Positions 32,379-41,007 of a DNA stretch of 64,000 nt are shown here, piece by piece. Within the stretch, counting starts at the first letter, position 1. Every line of letters starts with the position of its first letter. The stretch lies in assembly GCA_027310725.1 (NCBI GenBank), contig DAIDAG010000057.1, positions 49,966-113,965 on the forward strand. The letters are read 5' to 3'. Position numbers and translations under genes: made by a program. The notes beneath the pieces are model-generated. The model ran no database searches and had not been told where the DNA came from. It saw only the letters and a program-made list of their open reading frames with translations. Source of the DNA: Sideroxydans sp. Its GTDB lineage: Bacteria > Pseudomonadota > Gammaproteobacteria > Burkholderiales > Gallionellaceae.

Positions 32379-32690
32379 ATAAAGGAATGGGTTATCGCCT
32401 TCCTGCATTCATTCCTCCCTATTTTCTTCGCATTCGGGAAAAAACGTTTGCGACTTTACAGGTCGTAAAGCCGGGGAGCAGGTGGATGTTGCAGGCGCTT
32501 CAGTGATCCAGGATGGGACTGTTTCACATCGGTGGTCTTGTATACCGCGAAGCGTTAAATCAGTTTCCAGATGGTTGCCTGGAACAACCCCTTAGTCTTG
32601 ACCGAACAGAAATCTGATTCAAGTAACACACTGTAACAGCATTGGCAGATAACAATGGATACGATGTGTACATTGCACTGTGGTCAGTAT
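32379..32690 (+). repeat. right arm of a ~300-bp inverted repeat
   Basis: This is the partner of 29251-29552 in opposite orientation. It points toward the small secreted protein gene at 32739, and its end is 48 bp before that start. No gene is supported in 32202-32738; short frames there differ between the two arms. The arms enclose the small secreted protein gene and the two-component system, about 2.8 kb. Confidence 0.8.
32623..32638. promoter_or_regulatory. OmpR-type direct repeat in right arm
   Basis: GTAACA-CACT-GTAACA, the inverted equivalent of the site at 29305-29320, retained exactly although the arms differ at about 30% of positions. Confidence 0.5.
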
Positions 32691-32697
32691 GTACACA
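32665..32697. promoter_or_regulatory. 9-bp inverted repeat before small secreted gene
   Basis: TGTGTACAT and ATGTACACA face each other across 15 bp, about 40 bp before the start at 32739. The left half is in the repeat arm and conserved there; the right half is unique to this side. Possible regulator site. Confidence 0.4.
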
Positions 32698-32738
32698 ATG
32701 CAACCACTCTGAAAACCAGAAGATGGAGGATACGTACC

Positions 32739-33029
32739 ATGAATAAAATGAGCACACTCCTGACAGCATTGTTGTTTGCATCCATTTCTTTTGCACACGC
32801 CGAAACTTCCGGCCAGCCCACTCAGCCTGCAGCCACGGGCGCCGCCAGCGTTCAGAAAAACCTCGATGCCAACAAGTCCAATGGCAAGGCCGACAAAGGC
32901 TTGAACACAGCATTGAGTCACATCAATGACCAGCACGGGAAAGCCGAGACTTCTGAACGCAATGCGGAAAAAGTTGAGCATGTCGTCGTACCAGAGCGTC
33001 CTTCCACGCCAGAACATCCGGGCCGCTAA
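32739..33029 (+). CDS. small secreted protein, paralog 1
   Basis: The 96 residues start with a signal peptide (MNKMSTLLTALLFASISFAHA) and continue ETSGQPTQPAATGAASVQKN, LDANKSNGKADKGL. The mature part is polar and probably disordered, ending in PERPSTPEHPGR. GGAGG lies 9 bases before the ATG. It is clearly paralogous to the gene at 33199. Downstream of one inverted-repeat arm, it may belong to the regulon of the adjacent two-component system. No function known. Confidence 0.75.
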   Translation: MNKMSTLLTALLFASISFAHAETSGQPTQPAATGAASVQKNLDANKSNGKADKGLNTALSHINDQHGKAETSERNAEKVEHVVVPERPSTPEHPGR

Positions 33030-33060
33030 TCGCGGTTAATGTTTCAGAAATACTTCCTTT

Positions 33061-33086
33061 ACCGGCGGCTTGGCCGCCGGTTGTTT
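33061..33086 (+). terminator. terminator after small secreted paralog 1
   Basis: A 9-bp stem ACCGGCGGC / GCCGCCGGT with a 3-base loop followed by TGTTT, 31 bases after the stop. Confidence 0.65.
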
Positions 33087-33198
33087 GATGTGGTAATGCA
33101 CTCTCCTGTCAGCTGGCGAGTGTTGTGGGCGTTAATGGCGATACGGTAAACCTGAACACCTTGGCCCCAATTAACGGAACAGATCAAAGGAGGTTTCC

Positions 33199-33480
33199 AT
33201 GGTCAAGACGACCCACCTCATCGCGGCAATTCTGTCGGTTTCTGTTTCCGTTGCCTACGCGGAAACGTCAGGAAGGCCAACTCAGCCTGCATCCCGGGGC
33301 GCTGCCAGCGTTGGGAAAAACCTGGATGCCAATAAGTCAGGCAGCAAAGCCGACAAGGGTCTTGCCACTGTTAAAAAGGACATTACTGCAAAACACAAAA
33401 ATTCCAAGGAAGTCGAAACCGAAAAGGCTATTATAGAAAAAGCTGCACACGCTGAAATATCCGAGCGTCCAGCCAGGTGA
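33199..33480 (+). CDS. small secreted protein, paralog 2
   Basis: The 93 residues have a signal peptide ending VAYA and the mature start ETSGRPTQPASRGAASVGKN, LDANKSGSKADKGL, nearly identical to paralog 1 in this stretch. The C-terminal halves diverge (KKDITAKHKNSKEVETEKAI) but end again in ERPAR. A strong GGAGG precedes the ATG. The pair looks like a tandem duplication with its own terminators. Function unknown. Confidence 0.75.
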   Translation: MVKTTHLIAAILSVSVSVAYAETSGRPTQPASRGAASVGKNLDANKSGSKADKGLATVKKDITAKHKNSKEVETEKAIIEKAAHAEISERPAR

Positions 33481-33501
33481 ACATCGTTTTATGACTCCCG
33501 T

Positions 33502-33527
33502 CCGGCGGATGACCCGTCGGCTTTTTT
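33502..33527 (+). terminator. terminator after small secreted paralog 2
   Basis: CCGGCGG / CCGTCGG stem (one G-T pair) followed by CTTTTTT, 21 bases after the stop at 33480. Confidence 0.75.
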
Positions 33528-33539
33528 GAAAGTAATTGA

Positions 33540-34343
33540 ATGAAGAAGCTACTTCCCGCTCTGGCTGCGTTGTGCATGTCAGTCAACGCCTTGGCCGATG
33601 ACCAATTCAGCTTGACCACTGGATTCGATTACAGCTCCGGCAAATATGGCAATGCCGCTTCGACCGATATTCTGTACATCCCGGTTGTTGGTAAATATGA
33701 GACTGACAATATGACGCTTAAGCTGACCGTGCCTTACATCAGCGTAACCGGTCCGGGCGGTGTGATTCAAGGGATGGGGCGTGTAGCCCCGCCTGCGAGC
33801 ACCACGGCTGCGATGCCCAGTTTGGGACGGCCAGCCAAAGGCGGCGGCACTACTACTACCTCAAACTCCGGCTTGGGTGATGTGATTGCTTCGGCAGGCT
33901 ACAGTGTCTATTCCGTAGATGCACTGACATTGGATGTTGTTGGCAAGATCAAATTTGGCACGGCCGATGCCAGCAAAGGCTTGGGTACCGGGATGAATGA
34001 TTATTCGGCCCAAATCGACGGCTATTACACGCTCCGTAAAAAGACCACTCTATTTGCGACAGCTGGCTACACAGTGGTAGGAGCGCCAACCGGTATCGCC
34101 GTGAACAACGTCGCATATGGCATGCTCGGGGTTAGTCAAAAAGTAGACGACATTAGAAATGTTGGAGTGATGTTAAACGTCGTGCAAGCCATTACGGCCA
34201 CATCAGGCAACCAGGAGGATGTCACATTGTTTGCTTCGCAAAAGCTAAGCCCAACCCTCAAGGCCCAGGCCTATGTCTTGAAAGGCTTCGCCAACGGCAG
34301 CCCTGATTATGGCGGTGGCGGGATGATCACCGGCTATTTTTAA
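33540..34343 (+). CDS. outer membrane beta-barrel protein, transporter-like
   Basis: The 267 residues begin with a signal peptide (MKKLLPALAALCMSVNALA). Alternating strands follow throughout (FSLTTGFDYSSGKYG, KYETDNMTLKLTVPYISV, TLDVVGKIKFGTAD) and the chain ends in a C-terminal Phe (MITGYF), the recognition signal for BAM insertion. It resembles uncharacterised barrels of the phenol-degradation MetA-like type. Transport role is only inferred from that. Confidence 0.72.
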   Translation: MKKLLPALAALCMSVNALADDQFSLTTGFDYSSGKYGNAASTDILYIPVVGKYETDNMTLKLTVPYISVTGPGGVIQGMGRVAPPASTTAAMPSLGRPAKGGGTTTTSNSGLGDVIASAGYSVYSVDALTLDVVGKIKFGTADASKGLGTGMNDYSAQIDGYYTLRKKTTLFATAGYTVVGAPTGIAVNNVAYGMLGVSQKVDDIRNVGVMLNVVQAITATSGNQEDVTLFASQKLSPTLKAQAYVLKGFANGSPDYGGGGMITGYF

Positions 34344-34390
34344 GAAGCGCGCGCAGTTCGATCTACTTAGATTTTTTAGCGAGATAGCAA

Positions 34391-35083
34391 ATGGATAAAA
34401 ATACCAACGTTTCATATTTTTTGACGCGGGCTGACAAGGTCGTGCCCATTCTGTCATTCGTAATGCTCCTGTTGCCGGTCATGTACGCCGGCCATGCTTA
34501 TGCGGATCCTCCTCCCTGGGCGCCGGCACACGGTTACCGGGACAGGCAGGACCAGGGAGACGACGAGCGTGATTATCGGCGTGAGCGCAGGCATGACGAC
34601 GAAGATGAGGATGAAGGCAGAGAGCAGTATCGCAGGCGCGACGGCGAGGATGCATCCTATATCCCACCTTACGGGATCGAACGCGGCACATGCGACCGCG
34701 AGGCAGTCGGGCAGGTATTGGGTGGCGTGACCGGCGCTGCAATCGGTTCCACTGTTGGGCATGGCGGAGATAATGTAGCTGCCATTATCGGTGGCGCAAT
34801 TGTTGGAGTGATCGTGGGCGGGACCATCGGACGAGCGATGGACAATGTTGATCAAGGTTGCGTTGGCCAGGTTTTGGAGCACGCGCCTGATGGAAGACGG
34901 GTTGCCTGGTACGATGCCGCCGGGAGAACGCAGTACCAAGTGACCCCGGGCAGGCCCTATAAAGACAATCAAGGACGTTATTGCCGGGCATATACCACCA
35001 ACTCGGTAGGCAACGGTTCCGACCGCAGAGCCAGAAACACTGCTTGCCGAGACTCCAGCGGAACTTGGCAAAAGATCGACTAG
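34391..35083 (+). CDS. glycine-zipper outer membrane protein (17-kDa antigen-like)
   Basis: The 230 residues have an N-terminal hydrophobic segment acting as signal peptide (ending HAYA near residue 38), then a very charged Arg/Asp stretch (about 45-85). A glycine-zipper pair GQVLGGVTGAAIGSTVGHGG and GGAIVGVIVGGTIGRAMD follows, and a C-terminal domain with four Cys (VDQGCVGQVLEHAPDGRRVAW ... YCRAYT). This is the Rickettsia 17-kDa antigen/SlyB-like plan, anchoring in the outer membrane. No lipobox is seen. Confidence 0.8.
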   Translation: MDKNTNVSYFLTRADKVVPILSFVMLLLPVMYAGHAYADPPPWAPAHGYRDRQDQGDDERDYRRERRHDDEDEDEGREQYRRRDGEDASYIPPYGIERGTCDREAVGQVLGGVTGAAIGSTVGHGGDNVAAIIGGAIVGVIVGGTIGRAMDNVDQGCVGQVLEHAPDGRRVAWYDAAGRTQYQVTPGRPYKDNQGRYCRAYTTNSVGNGSDRRARNTACRDSSGTWQKID

Positions 35084-35141
35084 GAATAAACCTGATCAGG
35101 CGAGTCGAAACGGAAAAGATTCCGGTTCGCAATTGGATCAT

Positions 35142-35193
35142 CCTCGGGTATCCCCCGTCGGTTGTTGGAGACAGGGCGGGCCGATACCCGGGG
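35142..35193. terminator. bidirectional hairpin between convergent genes
   Basis: CCTCGGGTATC pairs with GATACCCGGGG (11 bp, one T-G pair) across 30 bases, between the convergent ends at 35083 and 35198. Confidence 0.5.
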
Positions 35194-35197
35194 CGAC

Positions 35198-37525
35198 CTA
35201 GAAACCGAAATGCCTGAACACGCGTATCTTGATTGAATCCACCGCCACCAGATAAACCAGCACCAATGCCACCAGCCCGGCAACGAGCCCGATGGGAATG
35301 GCGGTCATGAGTATGCCCCGGGTGGCGAAAATAAAGACAACGACGATATCCAGCAGGGATGCAAGCAGCATCCATAGGCTCGGTAGCGATTGCCAGAAAT
35401 GACGGCGCTCGCGCACGAGGTAGACGTTACCCTGGCCGGTAAAGACCAGCATCACGAAGATCAGTGTCTGTAACTGGTTCAGCGGCAGATGCAGCCAATC
35501 GCGTCCTGCAAAAAATACGGCGAACGACAGGACCAGCACGAATCCGGCGAGGATGCCCGACGTCAGCATAAGGTTGGGAATGTTCCAGCGTTCGGGTTTG
35601 CGCGAAAACGAAACATGATCCGTTGCGATGGACATCGTGACGAAATCGTTGGTGAACAGCAGCAGCACGATCAGCAGCGGAGTGATCACGAACACGCCCG
35701 TCAGCATGACCCCGACACTGAGAAAAATGGCGATCTCCAGCGTCTTGATGATCTTGTTCATGGTGTAGGTAAGCATGCGCTGGTTGATGCACCGGCTGGT
35801 TTCGATCGCAGCTTTGACGTCTCCCAGGCCGGGATTGGTCAGCACCAGGCTGGCGGCGGCCTTGGCGACATCGGTGGCATTGGCCACGGCGATGCCCACC
35901 TCGGCCTGCTTGAGCGCGGGCGCATCGTTGACGCCGTCACCACTCATGCCGACCACATGTCCGCTTTGCTGCAGCGCCTGTACCAGACGGAACTTGTCTT
36001 CCGGCAAGACTCGCGCGAAAACGTCGTAGCCCAATACGCCGTGCTGGAGCGCATCATTCAGATCTTCCGGTGCGCACACCCGCTTGCCGATGCCCACCTG
36101 TTCGGCCACTGCGCGCGCTGTGGCCGGCCCGTCGCCCGAAACCATCAGTACCCGTACGCCCAGGTCCTGCAGATCCCTGATCAGCGTATGAGCATCGTCC
36201 CGAGGGGGGTCTTGCAGCGCCACCAGTCCGGCGAATTGCAGGCCGTTGCCGGCGGTTTCGATGGCAACTGCGAGTACGCGTGAACCGTCCGCGCCCATTT
36301 TCTCCACGTCGGAGCCGATGTCGATTCCATCCACGACAAGTCCGACAATCACGCGCGGCGCTCCCTTGAGCACGCGCAATCTGGTGTCGCCCTGGTCATA
36401 CTGCGCTTCGGATCGCTTGGTCTCCGGGTCAAACGGAATAAAGCCCAGACGCTGCGGCACTTGGGACAGCAGCCCGCGCGCGTGAGCGGCATCCAGAATG
36501 GCCAGGTCTATCGGGTCTTGAGTCGAGTGGTCGCAGGCGAGCGCGGCCCAATACAGCAGGTCGTTGTCGTTATAGGGTGCGTATGAACGGAGCGCGGTGA
36601 GCGCCAGCCGGTTTTGAGTGATGGTGCCGGTCTTGTCGCTTGCCAGCACATCCATTGCGGCCGCCTCCTCGATGGCCGACAGGCGTGTCACCAAGACCCC
36701 GTTCCTGGCCAGCTCCAGCGCGCCGAGCGCCGTTGCGAGCGTATAGGTTGCCGGCAGCGCGATGGGCACGGAAGCGACCAGCAGGATCAACGCAAAGGGA
36801 AGCACTGCGGTCAGCGGGATCCCGTATAACCAGCTGTATGTCAGCAACGCGGCAACCAAGATCGCGTCTAGCGTCACCAGGTACTTGACGATCGTAACGA
36901 TGAGCGTTTCGAGATGGCTTGCGGACTTGGCGCTGCGCACCAGTTCGGCAGTCCTTCCGAAAAAGGTATGCGTTCCGGTTGCGGTGACTTCACCCGATGC
37001 TTCGCCGCGTTTTACTATCGCGCTGGCATGTACCGCAGTTCCCGCACTCGCCTCGACAGGCAAGGATTCGCCGGTTAGCGCGGATTGGTCCAGAAGCAGT
37101 TTGCCGTCAAGCAGGCGTATGTCCGCAGGTGCAAGGTCGCCCATGCGCAGGTGCACCACGTCACCCGGCACCAATTCCTGGGCGGGCAGTTTTTGCCAGA
37201 TATTGTCTCGCAGCACGCGCACCTGAATCTCCAGGCGGCTTTTCAGCATTGCCAGTGCGTTGTTGGCGCGATTTTCATGCACGAACCCGAGCACGGCATT
37301 GAAGACCAGCAAGGCGGCAATGATGGCGGCTTCGTCAGGTTTGCCCAGCGCGAACTGCAAGGCGATGGTGGCTTCCAGCATCCAGGGCACCGGCGCCCAG
37401 AACTTGCGCAGTAAAACGAGCCAGGTATGCGGGTGATCCTCCGCCACGGTATTGGGTCCGTATTCCGACAGCCGTTGCTTTGCTTCGGGGCTGGTGAGTC
37501 CTTGCAGTGCGGCTGCTTCGGGCAT
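35198..37525 (-). CDS. plasma-membrane-type H+-transporting P-type ATPase
   Basis: The 775 residues form a type III P-ATPase. Visible: TGES in the actuator domain (QSALTGESLPV), the PxxLP-type helix SVPIALPATYTLATALGALELA, phospho-acceptor D297 in SDKTGTITQNRLAL, and the hinge MSGDGVNDAPALKQAEVGIA. The text is that of fungal/plant Pma1-like proton pumps found in some bacteria and archaea, here without a long regulatory tail. It would pump protons outward at the expense of ATP. The start at 37525 is chosen for the AGGTGG site; 27 more codons are open upstream. Confidence 0.9.
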   Translation of the reverse strand: MPEAAALQGLTSPEAKQRLSEYGPNTVAEDHPHTWLVLLRKFWAPVPWMLEATIALQFALGKPDEAAIIAALLVFNAVLGFVHENRANNALAMLKSRLEIQVRVLRDNIWQKLPAQELVPGDVVHLRMGDLAPADIRLLDGKLLLDQSALTGESLPVEASAGTAVHASAIVKRGEASGEVTATGTHTFFGRTAELVRSAKSASHLETLIVTIVKYLVTLDAILVAALLTYSWLYGIPLTAVLPFALILLVASVPIALPATYTLATALGALELARNGVLVTRLSAIEEAAAMDVLASDKTGTITQNRLALTALRSYAPYNDNDLLYWAALACDHSTQDPIDLAILDAAHARGLLSQVPQRLGFIPFDPETKRSEAQYDQGDTRLRVLKGAPRVIVGLVVDGIDIGSDVEKMGADGSRVLAVAIETAGNGLQFAGLVALQDPPRDDAHTLIRDLQDLGVRVLMVSGDGPATARAVAEQVGIGKRVCAPEDLNDALQHGVLGYDVFARVLPEDKFRLVQALQQSGHVVGMSGDGVNDAPALKQAEVGIAVANATDVAKAAASLVLTNPGLGDVKAAIETSRCINQRMLTYTMNKIIKTLEIAIFLSVGVMLTGVFVITPLLIVLLLFTNDFVTMSIATDHVSFSRKPERWNIPNLMLTSGILAGFVLVLSFAVFFAGRDWLHLPLNQLQTLIFVMLVFTGQGNVYLVRERRHFWQSLPSLWMLLASLLDIVVVFIFATRGILMTAIPIGLVAGLVALVLVYLVAVDSIKIRVFRHFGF

Positions 37526-37682
37526 GTTTTCCACCTTGTCAGGAGTTGTTGGCAGAAGTGAAGAGTGCAGTTTCGGTTGCCGAACACAGATCGGCAGGAG
37601 GATCATCCGACAGGCACCTGCACGTTTTCTGCCACATCGCCGAATGCTACCGCCCGCGGTACTGCGAATAATTAATTAATTT

Positions 37683-38405
37683 TCACGGAGCCGGTTTCGT
37701 GAAAAGATCGATGCGCATGGGAGCGAGGAAGTCCGCGCCAGTCGGGGACATGTGACGATTGAATTTGGAGCGGACCTCTTCGAACAACGCCGGCGATAGC
37801 CGGTGATCGGTATGGGTCACTTTGAGGACCTGGTTCTCGAACTGGCCGAAACTGTCGAAATGCGCCGGCTGCAAAAAGAATTTCTGTTGCACAAGCGTTA
37901 GCCGCCGAGTGGAAACCGCGCGCACTTCGGCCGCAAAGGCAACCTCGCGCACTTTCTTTTCATCGTGGAAGAGTCGCAGTATCTCGTTGAATTCTCCGGC
38001 GTAGACAGGCTCGGAAATATAGGCCACTCCTCCGGCCTTCAATACCCGGCAGATCTCGGAGAACGCTTTGTCGAGCGACTCGGAGGGTACGTGATGCAGG
38101 GACTTGAACATCAGCACGATGTCGAAACTGGAATCGGCAGCAGGAATGTTCTCGGCACCGCCATACTCGAAGCGGACGTTGGGCAGGTCCCCGATCATCC
38201 TGTTCTTCGCAAGCTGGACTTCGTCCACTTCCAGAGCGAGAACCGAGGCGGCCTTTTGGGCGACCAGGCGAGTCTTTTCTGCGGCGCCGCAGCCGAGCTC
38301 GAGTACGTTCGCATCTTCCAGCTGCAGGAGTTTATCCATGATCTCCCGCTCGTTGGCGACAAGGGTAACCTGGGGGGCATCGATACGCATTTGGCTGATT
38401 GTCAT
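37683..38405 (-). CDS. class I SAM-dependent methyltransferase
   Basis: The 240 residues contain the SAM-binding motif VLELGCGAAEKTR (about 34-46), the acidic residue of motif II (ALEVDEVQLAKNR), and FDIVLMFKSLHHVPSESLDKA with KAGGVAYISEPVYAG. This is a methyltransf_11-type small-molecule methylase. The substrate cannot be told from sequence. The start at 38405 follows AAGGA; a longer frame to 38480 lacks that. Confidence 0.85.
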   Translation of the reverse strand: MTISQMRIDAPQVTLVANEREIMDKLLQLEDANVLELGCGAAEKTRLVAQKAASVLALEVDEVQLAKNRMIGDLPNVRFEYGGAENIPAADSSFDIVLMFKSLHHVPSESLDKAFSEICRVLKAGGVAYISEPVYAGEFNEILRLFHDEKKVREVAFAAEVRAVSTRRLTLVQQKFFLQPAHFDSFGQFENQVLKVTHTDHRLSPALFEEVRSKFNRHMSPTGADFLAPMRIDLFTKPAP

Positions 38406-38655
38406 GTCTGATCCTTGTGTCTTCCATCCGTTACGGTTCCTGGCAGCATGATCGATCTGAACGGGCATGCCGAAATGCATTTCTTTGCATCCGGCGAGAA
38501 TTTAACAGCCGGATGCACATCGCGGCAATATTTCTGCAAAGCGTCTACATTTGCAGTATGGGGCTCGATCTGAACCTGGATTAAACTTCCCGCCGATCAA
38601 GCCGATACATCTATTGCAGGGGCGGTGGAAACCGTTCCCGATACGGAGGTGTGAT

Positions 38656-38874
38656 ATGACTACCACGATGAACACGAGCGGCTACGAGATCGAACGCGAA
38701 ACAGGTGCGGACGGGGAATATGGCGACGAGGTGATGTATGCGGGATGGAATCCGCAACTTGCGTCGGCCGGCAACCAGCCGGTCGGTGAGGATAAGCATC
38801 CGGCACTTCCCGGCGAATTGGCGACAGTGGATATCGATGCATTCCTGCAAAAAATGTATAAGTATCAGCGCTAA
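38656..38874 (+). CDS. small conserved hypothetical protein
   Basis: The 72 residues are acidic and polar: MTTTMNTSGYEIERETGADG at the start and VDIDAFLQKMYKYQR at the end. GGAGGTG lies 4-6 bases before the ATG. Its end with IDAFLQKMY suggests a short helix that could dock on a partner. A hairpin terminator follows. Not recognised. Confidence 0.7.
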   Translation: MTTTMNTSGYEIERETGADGEYGDEVMYAGWNPQLASAGNQPVGEDKHPALPGELATVDIDAFLQKMYKYQR

Positions 38875-38888
38875 TGATGTGTCTTTCC

Positions 38889-38914
38889 AGGCGGCCTCGC
38901 TGCTGAGGCCGCCT
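38889..38914 (+). terminator. strong hairpin after small gene
   Basis: A perfect 10-bp stem AGGCGGCCTC / GAGGCCGCCT with a 6-base loop, 15 bases after the stop; the downstream T-run is weak. Confidence 0.65.
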
Positions 38915-39012
38915 GCTCTGTAACCCTTATCTGGCGCCGTGTTCGGGCATTTTCAGCGATGTGGCGCAAGGCGCATGTGGTATTCTGTGCCCAGTCGATC
39001 CCGAGTCCTTCC

Positions 39013-40941
39013 ATGAGATTAGTATTGTTCCTGCTGCTGGCGTTGCCCGTGTGTGCGCTGGCCGACCAAGAAAGTGATTTCCGCATCGCACGCGAAGCGT
39101 TACGCGTTGGCAATGCATCACGCCTGGACAAAGTGGCGGAGAGCCTCAGGGAGACGCCGCTGGAGCCCTATGTGACCTATTACCAGTTGCGCATGCACTG
39201 GGGTGTGAAGGCTACGCCGGCGATCAAGGCATTTCTTGCGCGCACCGACGAATCCCCGGTAGTCGATCAGTTTCGCGGAGAGTGGCTCAAATATCTCGGC
39301 GAGCGCGAAAGCTGGGACGAGTTCGCAGAGGAATATCCGCACCTGGTGAATACGGATAACGAGCTGACCTGTTATGCCCTGCAATTGCGCCAGCAATCCG
39401 ATGCCGTTGGCGCGTTGGCCGAGGCACGCAAGCTGTGGTTCAACAGCGAAGAGATGCCGGATAGCTGTACGCCGTTGTTCATAGAGGCGATCAAGCAAGG
39501 CATCATTAGCGAGACCGATATATGGCAGCGCATGCGTCTGGCGCTGGAAAGCAACAATACCTCCCTGGCCAGGGAACTGATCAAAAAGCTGCCCAAGGCG
39601 GAAGTCTTTCCGGCAGCCGAATTGAGCGTGGCGGCGAGAAATCCGCGGCACTATCTGGAAAAGACCAAATTCGAGAACGCGGGCATGGGACGTCGAATGG
39701 TTGCCTTGTTCGCCCTGCAGCGCCTGGCCAGGCAGTCGCCGCAGATCGCCTATACGCGCTGGGAACATATGGCCAATTATTTTTCCGAGGACGAACAGCG
39801 CTATTTCTTCGGCTGGCAGGGCTACGCCGGTGCACAGGCCCATGACGAAAGGGCATTGCTCTGGTATTCGGTGGCTGGCGATGCGGCGTTGAATCCGAAA
39901 CAACTGGCATGGCGCACCCGCGCCGCATTGCGCGCAAACAACTGGCACGAAGTCTGGGAGAGCATCAGTGCCATGTCGCCGCAACAGCAAAGCGAGGGCG
40001 TGTGGAGATACTGGAAAGGTCGCGCACTCATGGCTCTGGGGCGGCCAGTGGAGGCCGAAGCGTTGTTTACCGACCTAAGCCGAGAATACAATTTCTATGG
40101 ACAGCTCGCTTCCGAAGAATTGGGAGGCGCGCCGGGTGCGGGCATGGGTTCGGTGCATTACCAGCCGAGCGATACCGAGATCGAAACCATACAGGCCATG
40201 CCCGCGATACAGCGTACATTGTTGTTATATCGAATGGACATGCGTACCGAAGCCGCAAAGGAATGGGCCTGGGCAACGCGGAACTTCAGCGACCGGCAAT
40301 TGCTGGTGGCAGCCGAAGTGGCGCGCCGCAACGAGATGTACGACCGTTCGATCAATGCCGCGGATCGTACGGTGCAGCTGCATGATTTCAATTTGCGCTA
40401 TCCCGCACCGTACCGCGAGAGCATGCAGGAAAACCTGCACAAGCACGGTCTGGAGGAGGCCTGGGTGTACGGTCTGATGCGGCAAGAAAGCCGCTTTGCG
40501 ACCAAGGCAAAATCCGACGCCGGCGCGGCCGGTTTGATGCAGATCATGCCGGATACGGCGCGCTGGGTGGCAAGGCAAATCGGCATGAAGGGTTACCGCA
40601 AAGGGCTGATCCATCAGCTGGATGTGAACATCCAGCTCGGCACGTATTACATGAAGACGGTCTCGCATCAATTTGACGACAACCCTGTGCTGGCATCCGC
40701 CGCATACAACGCGGGCCCGACCAGGGCGCGGCAATGGCGCGGCACACAGCCGATGGAGGGAGCGATCTACGTCGAGACCATTCCGTTCGACGAGACGCGC
40801 GATTATGTGAAGAAGGTAATGAGCAATACCATGTATTACTCCAAGCTGTTCGGCCAGACCTCGCAATCGCTCAAACAGCGGCTCGGCACCATCGAGGCGC
40901 AAAACGCGAAGAACCAGAAATCCTATCGCGATGAACGTTAA
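39013..40941 (+). CDS. slt: soluble lytic murein transglycosylase
   Basis: The 642 residues are the size of Slt70. A signal peptide (MRLVLFLLLALPVCALA) is followed by an alpha-helical superhelix that forms the doughnut-shaped U and L domains, and the C-terminal lysozyme-like SLT domain. The catalytic Glu is E492 in MRQESRFATKAKSDAG; AAGLMQIMPDTARWVA and ASAAYNAGPTRARQW follow as in the family. It cleaves the MurNAc-GlcNAc bond with anhydro-ring formation in the periplasm. The start at 39013 was chosen for the signal peptide. Confidence 0.94.
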   Translation: MRLVLFLLLALPVCALADQESDFRIAREALRVGNASRLDKVAESLRETPLEPYVTYYQLRMHWGVKATPAIKAFLARTDESPVVDQFRGEWLKYLGERESWDEFAEEYPHLVNTDNELTCYALQLRQQSDAVGALAEARKLWFNSEEMPDSCTPLFIEAIKQGIISETDIWQRMRLALESNNTSLARELIKKLPKAEVFPAAELSVAARNPRHYLEKTKFENAGMGRRMVALFALQRLARQSPQIAYTRWEHMANYFSEDEQRYFFGWQGYAGAQAHDERALLWYSVAGDAALNPKQLAWRTRAALRANNWHEVWESISAMSPQQQSEGVWRYWKGRALMALGRPVEAEALFTDLSREYNFYGQLASEELGGAPGAGMGSVHYQPSDTEIETIQAMPAIQRTLLLYRMDMRTEAAKEWAWATRNFSDRQLLVAAEVARRNEMYDRSINAADRTVQLHDFNLRYPAPYRESMQENLHKHGLEEAWVYGLMRQESRFATKAKSDAGAAGLMQIMPDTARWVARQIGMKGYRKGLIHQLDVNIQLGTYYMKTVSHQFDDNPVLASAAYNAGPTRARQWRGTQPMEGAIYVETIPFDETRDYVKKVMSNTMYYSKLFGQTSQSLKQRLGTIEAQNAKNQKSYRDER

Positions 40942-40966
40942 AACAAAAATAATCTTCTCGTTCGCT

Positions 40967-40987
40967 CCTTCTCCCCTCGGGGGAAGG
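40967..40987. repeat. short palindromic intergenic repeat
   Basis: CCTTCTCCCC and GGGGGAAGG pair around TC; the flank GGTTGGGAAGGGGG continues it. This type of C/G-tract element is common between genes in proteobacteria. Confidence 0.5.
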
Positions 40988-41007
40988 TTGGGAAGGGGGA
41001 AAACGCT

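Noticed and set aside
32220..32468. 82-codon frame between the sensor kinase and the right repeat arm
   Set aside because: AGGAGG is only one base from the TTG start, and the frame is not kept in the left arm copy of the repeat.
32440..32500. Possible c-di-GMP (GEMM) riboswitch in the repeat arm, from GGTCGTAAAGCC
   Set aside because: The required AGGGCAAACC-type block and the tetraloop-receptor stem are missing; only a short word is shared.
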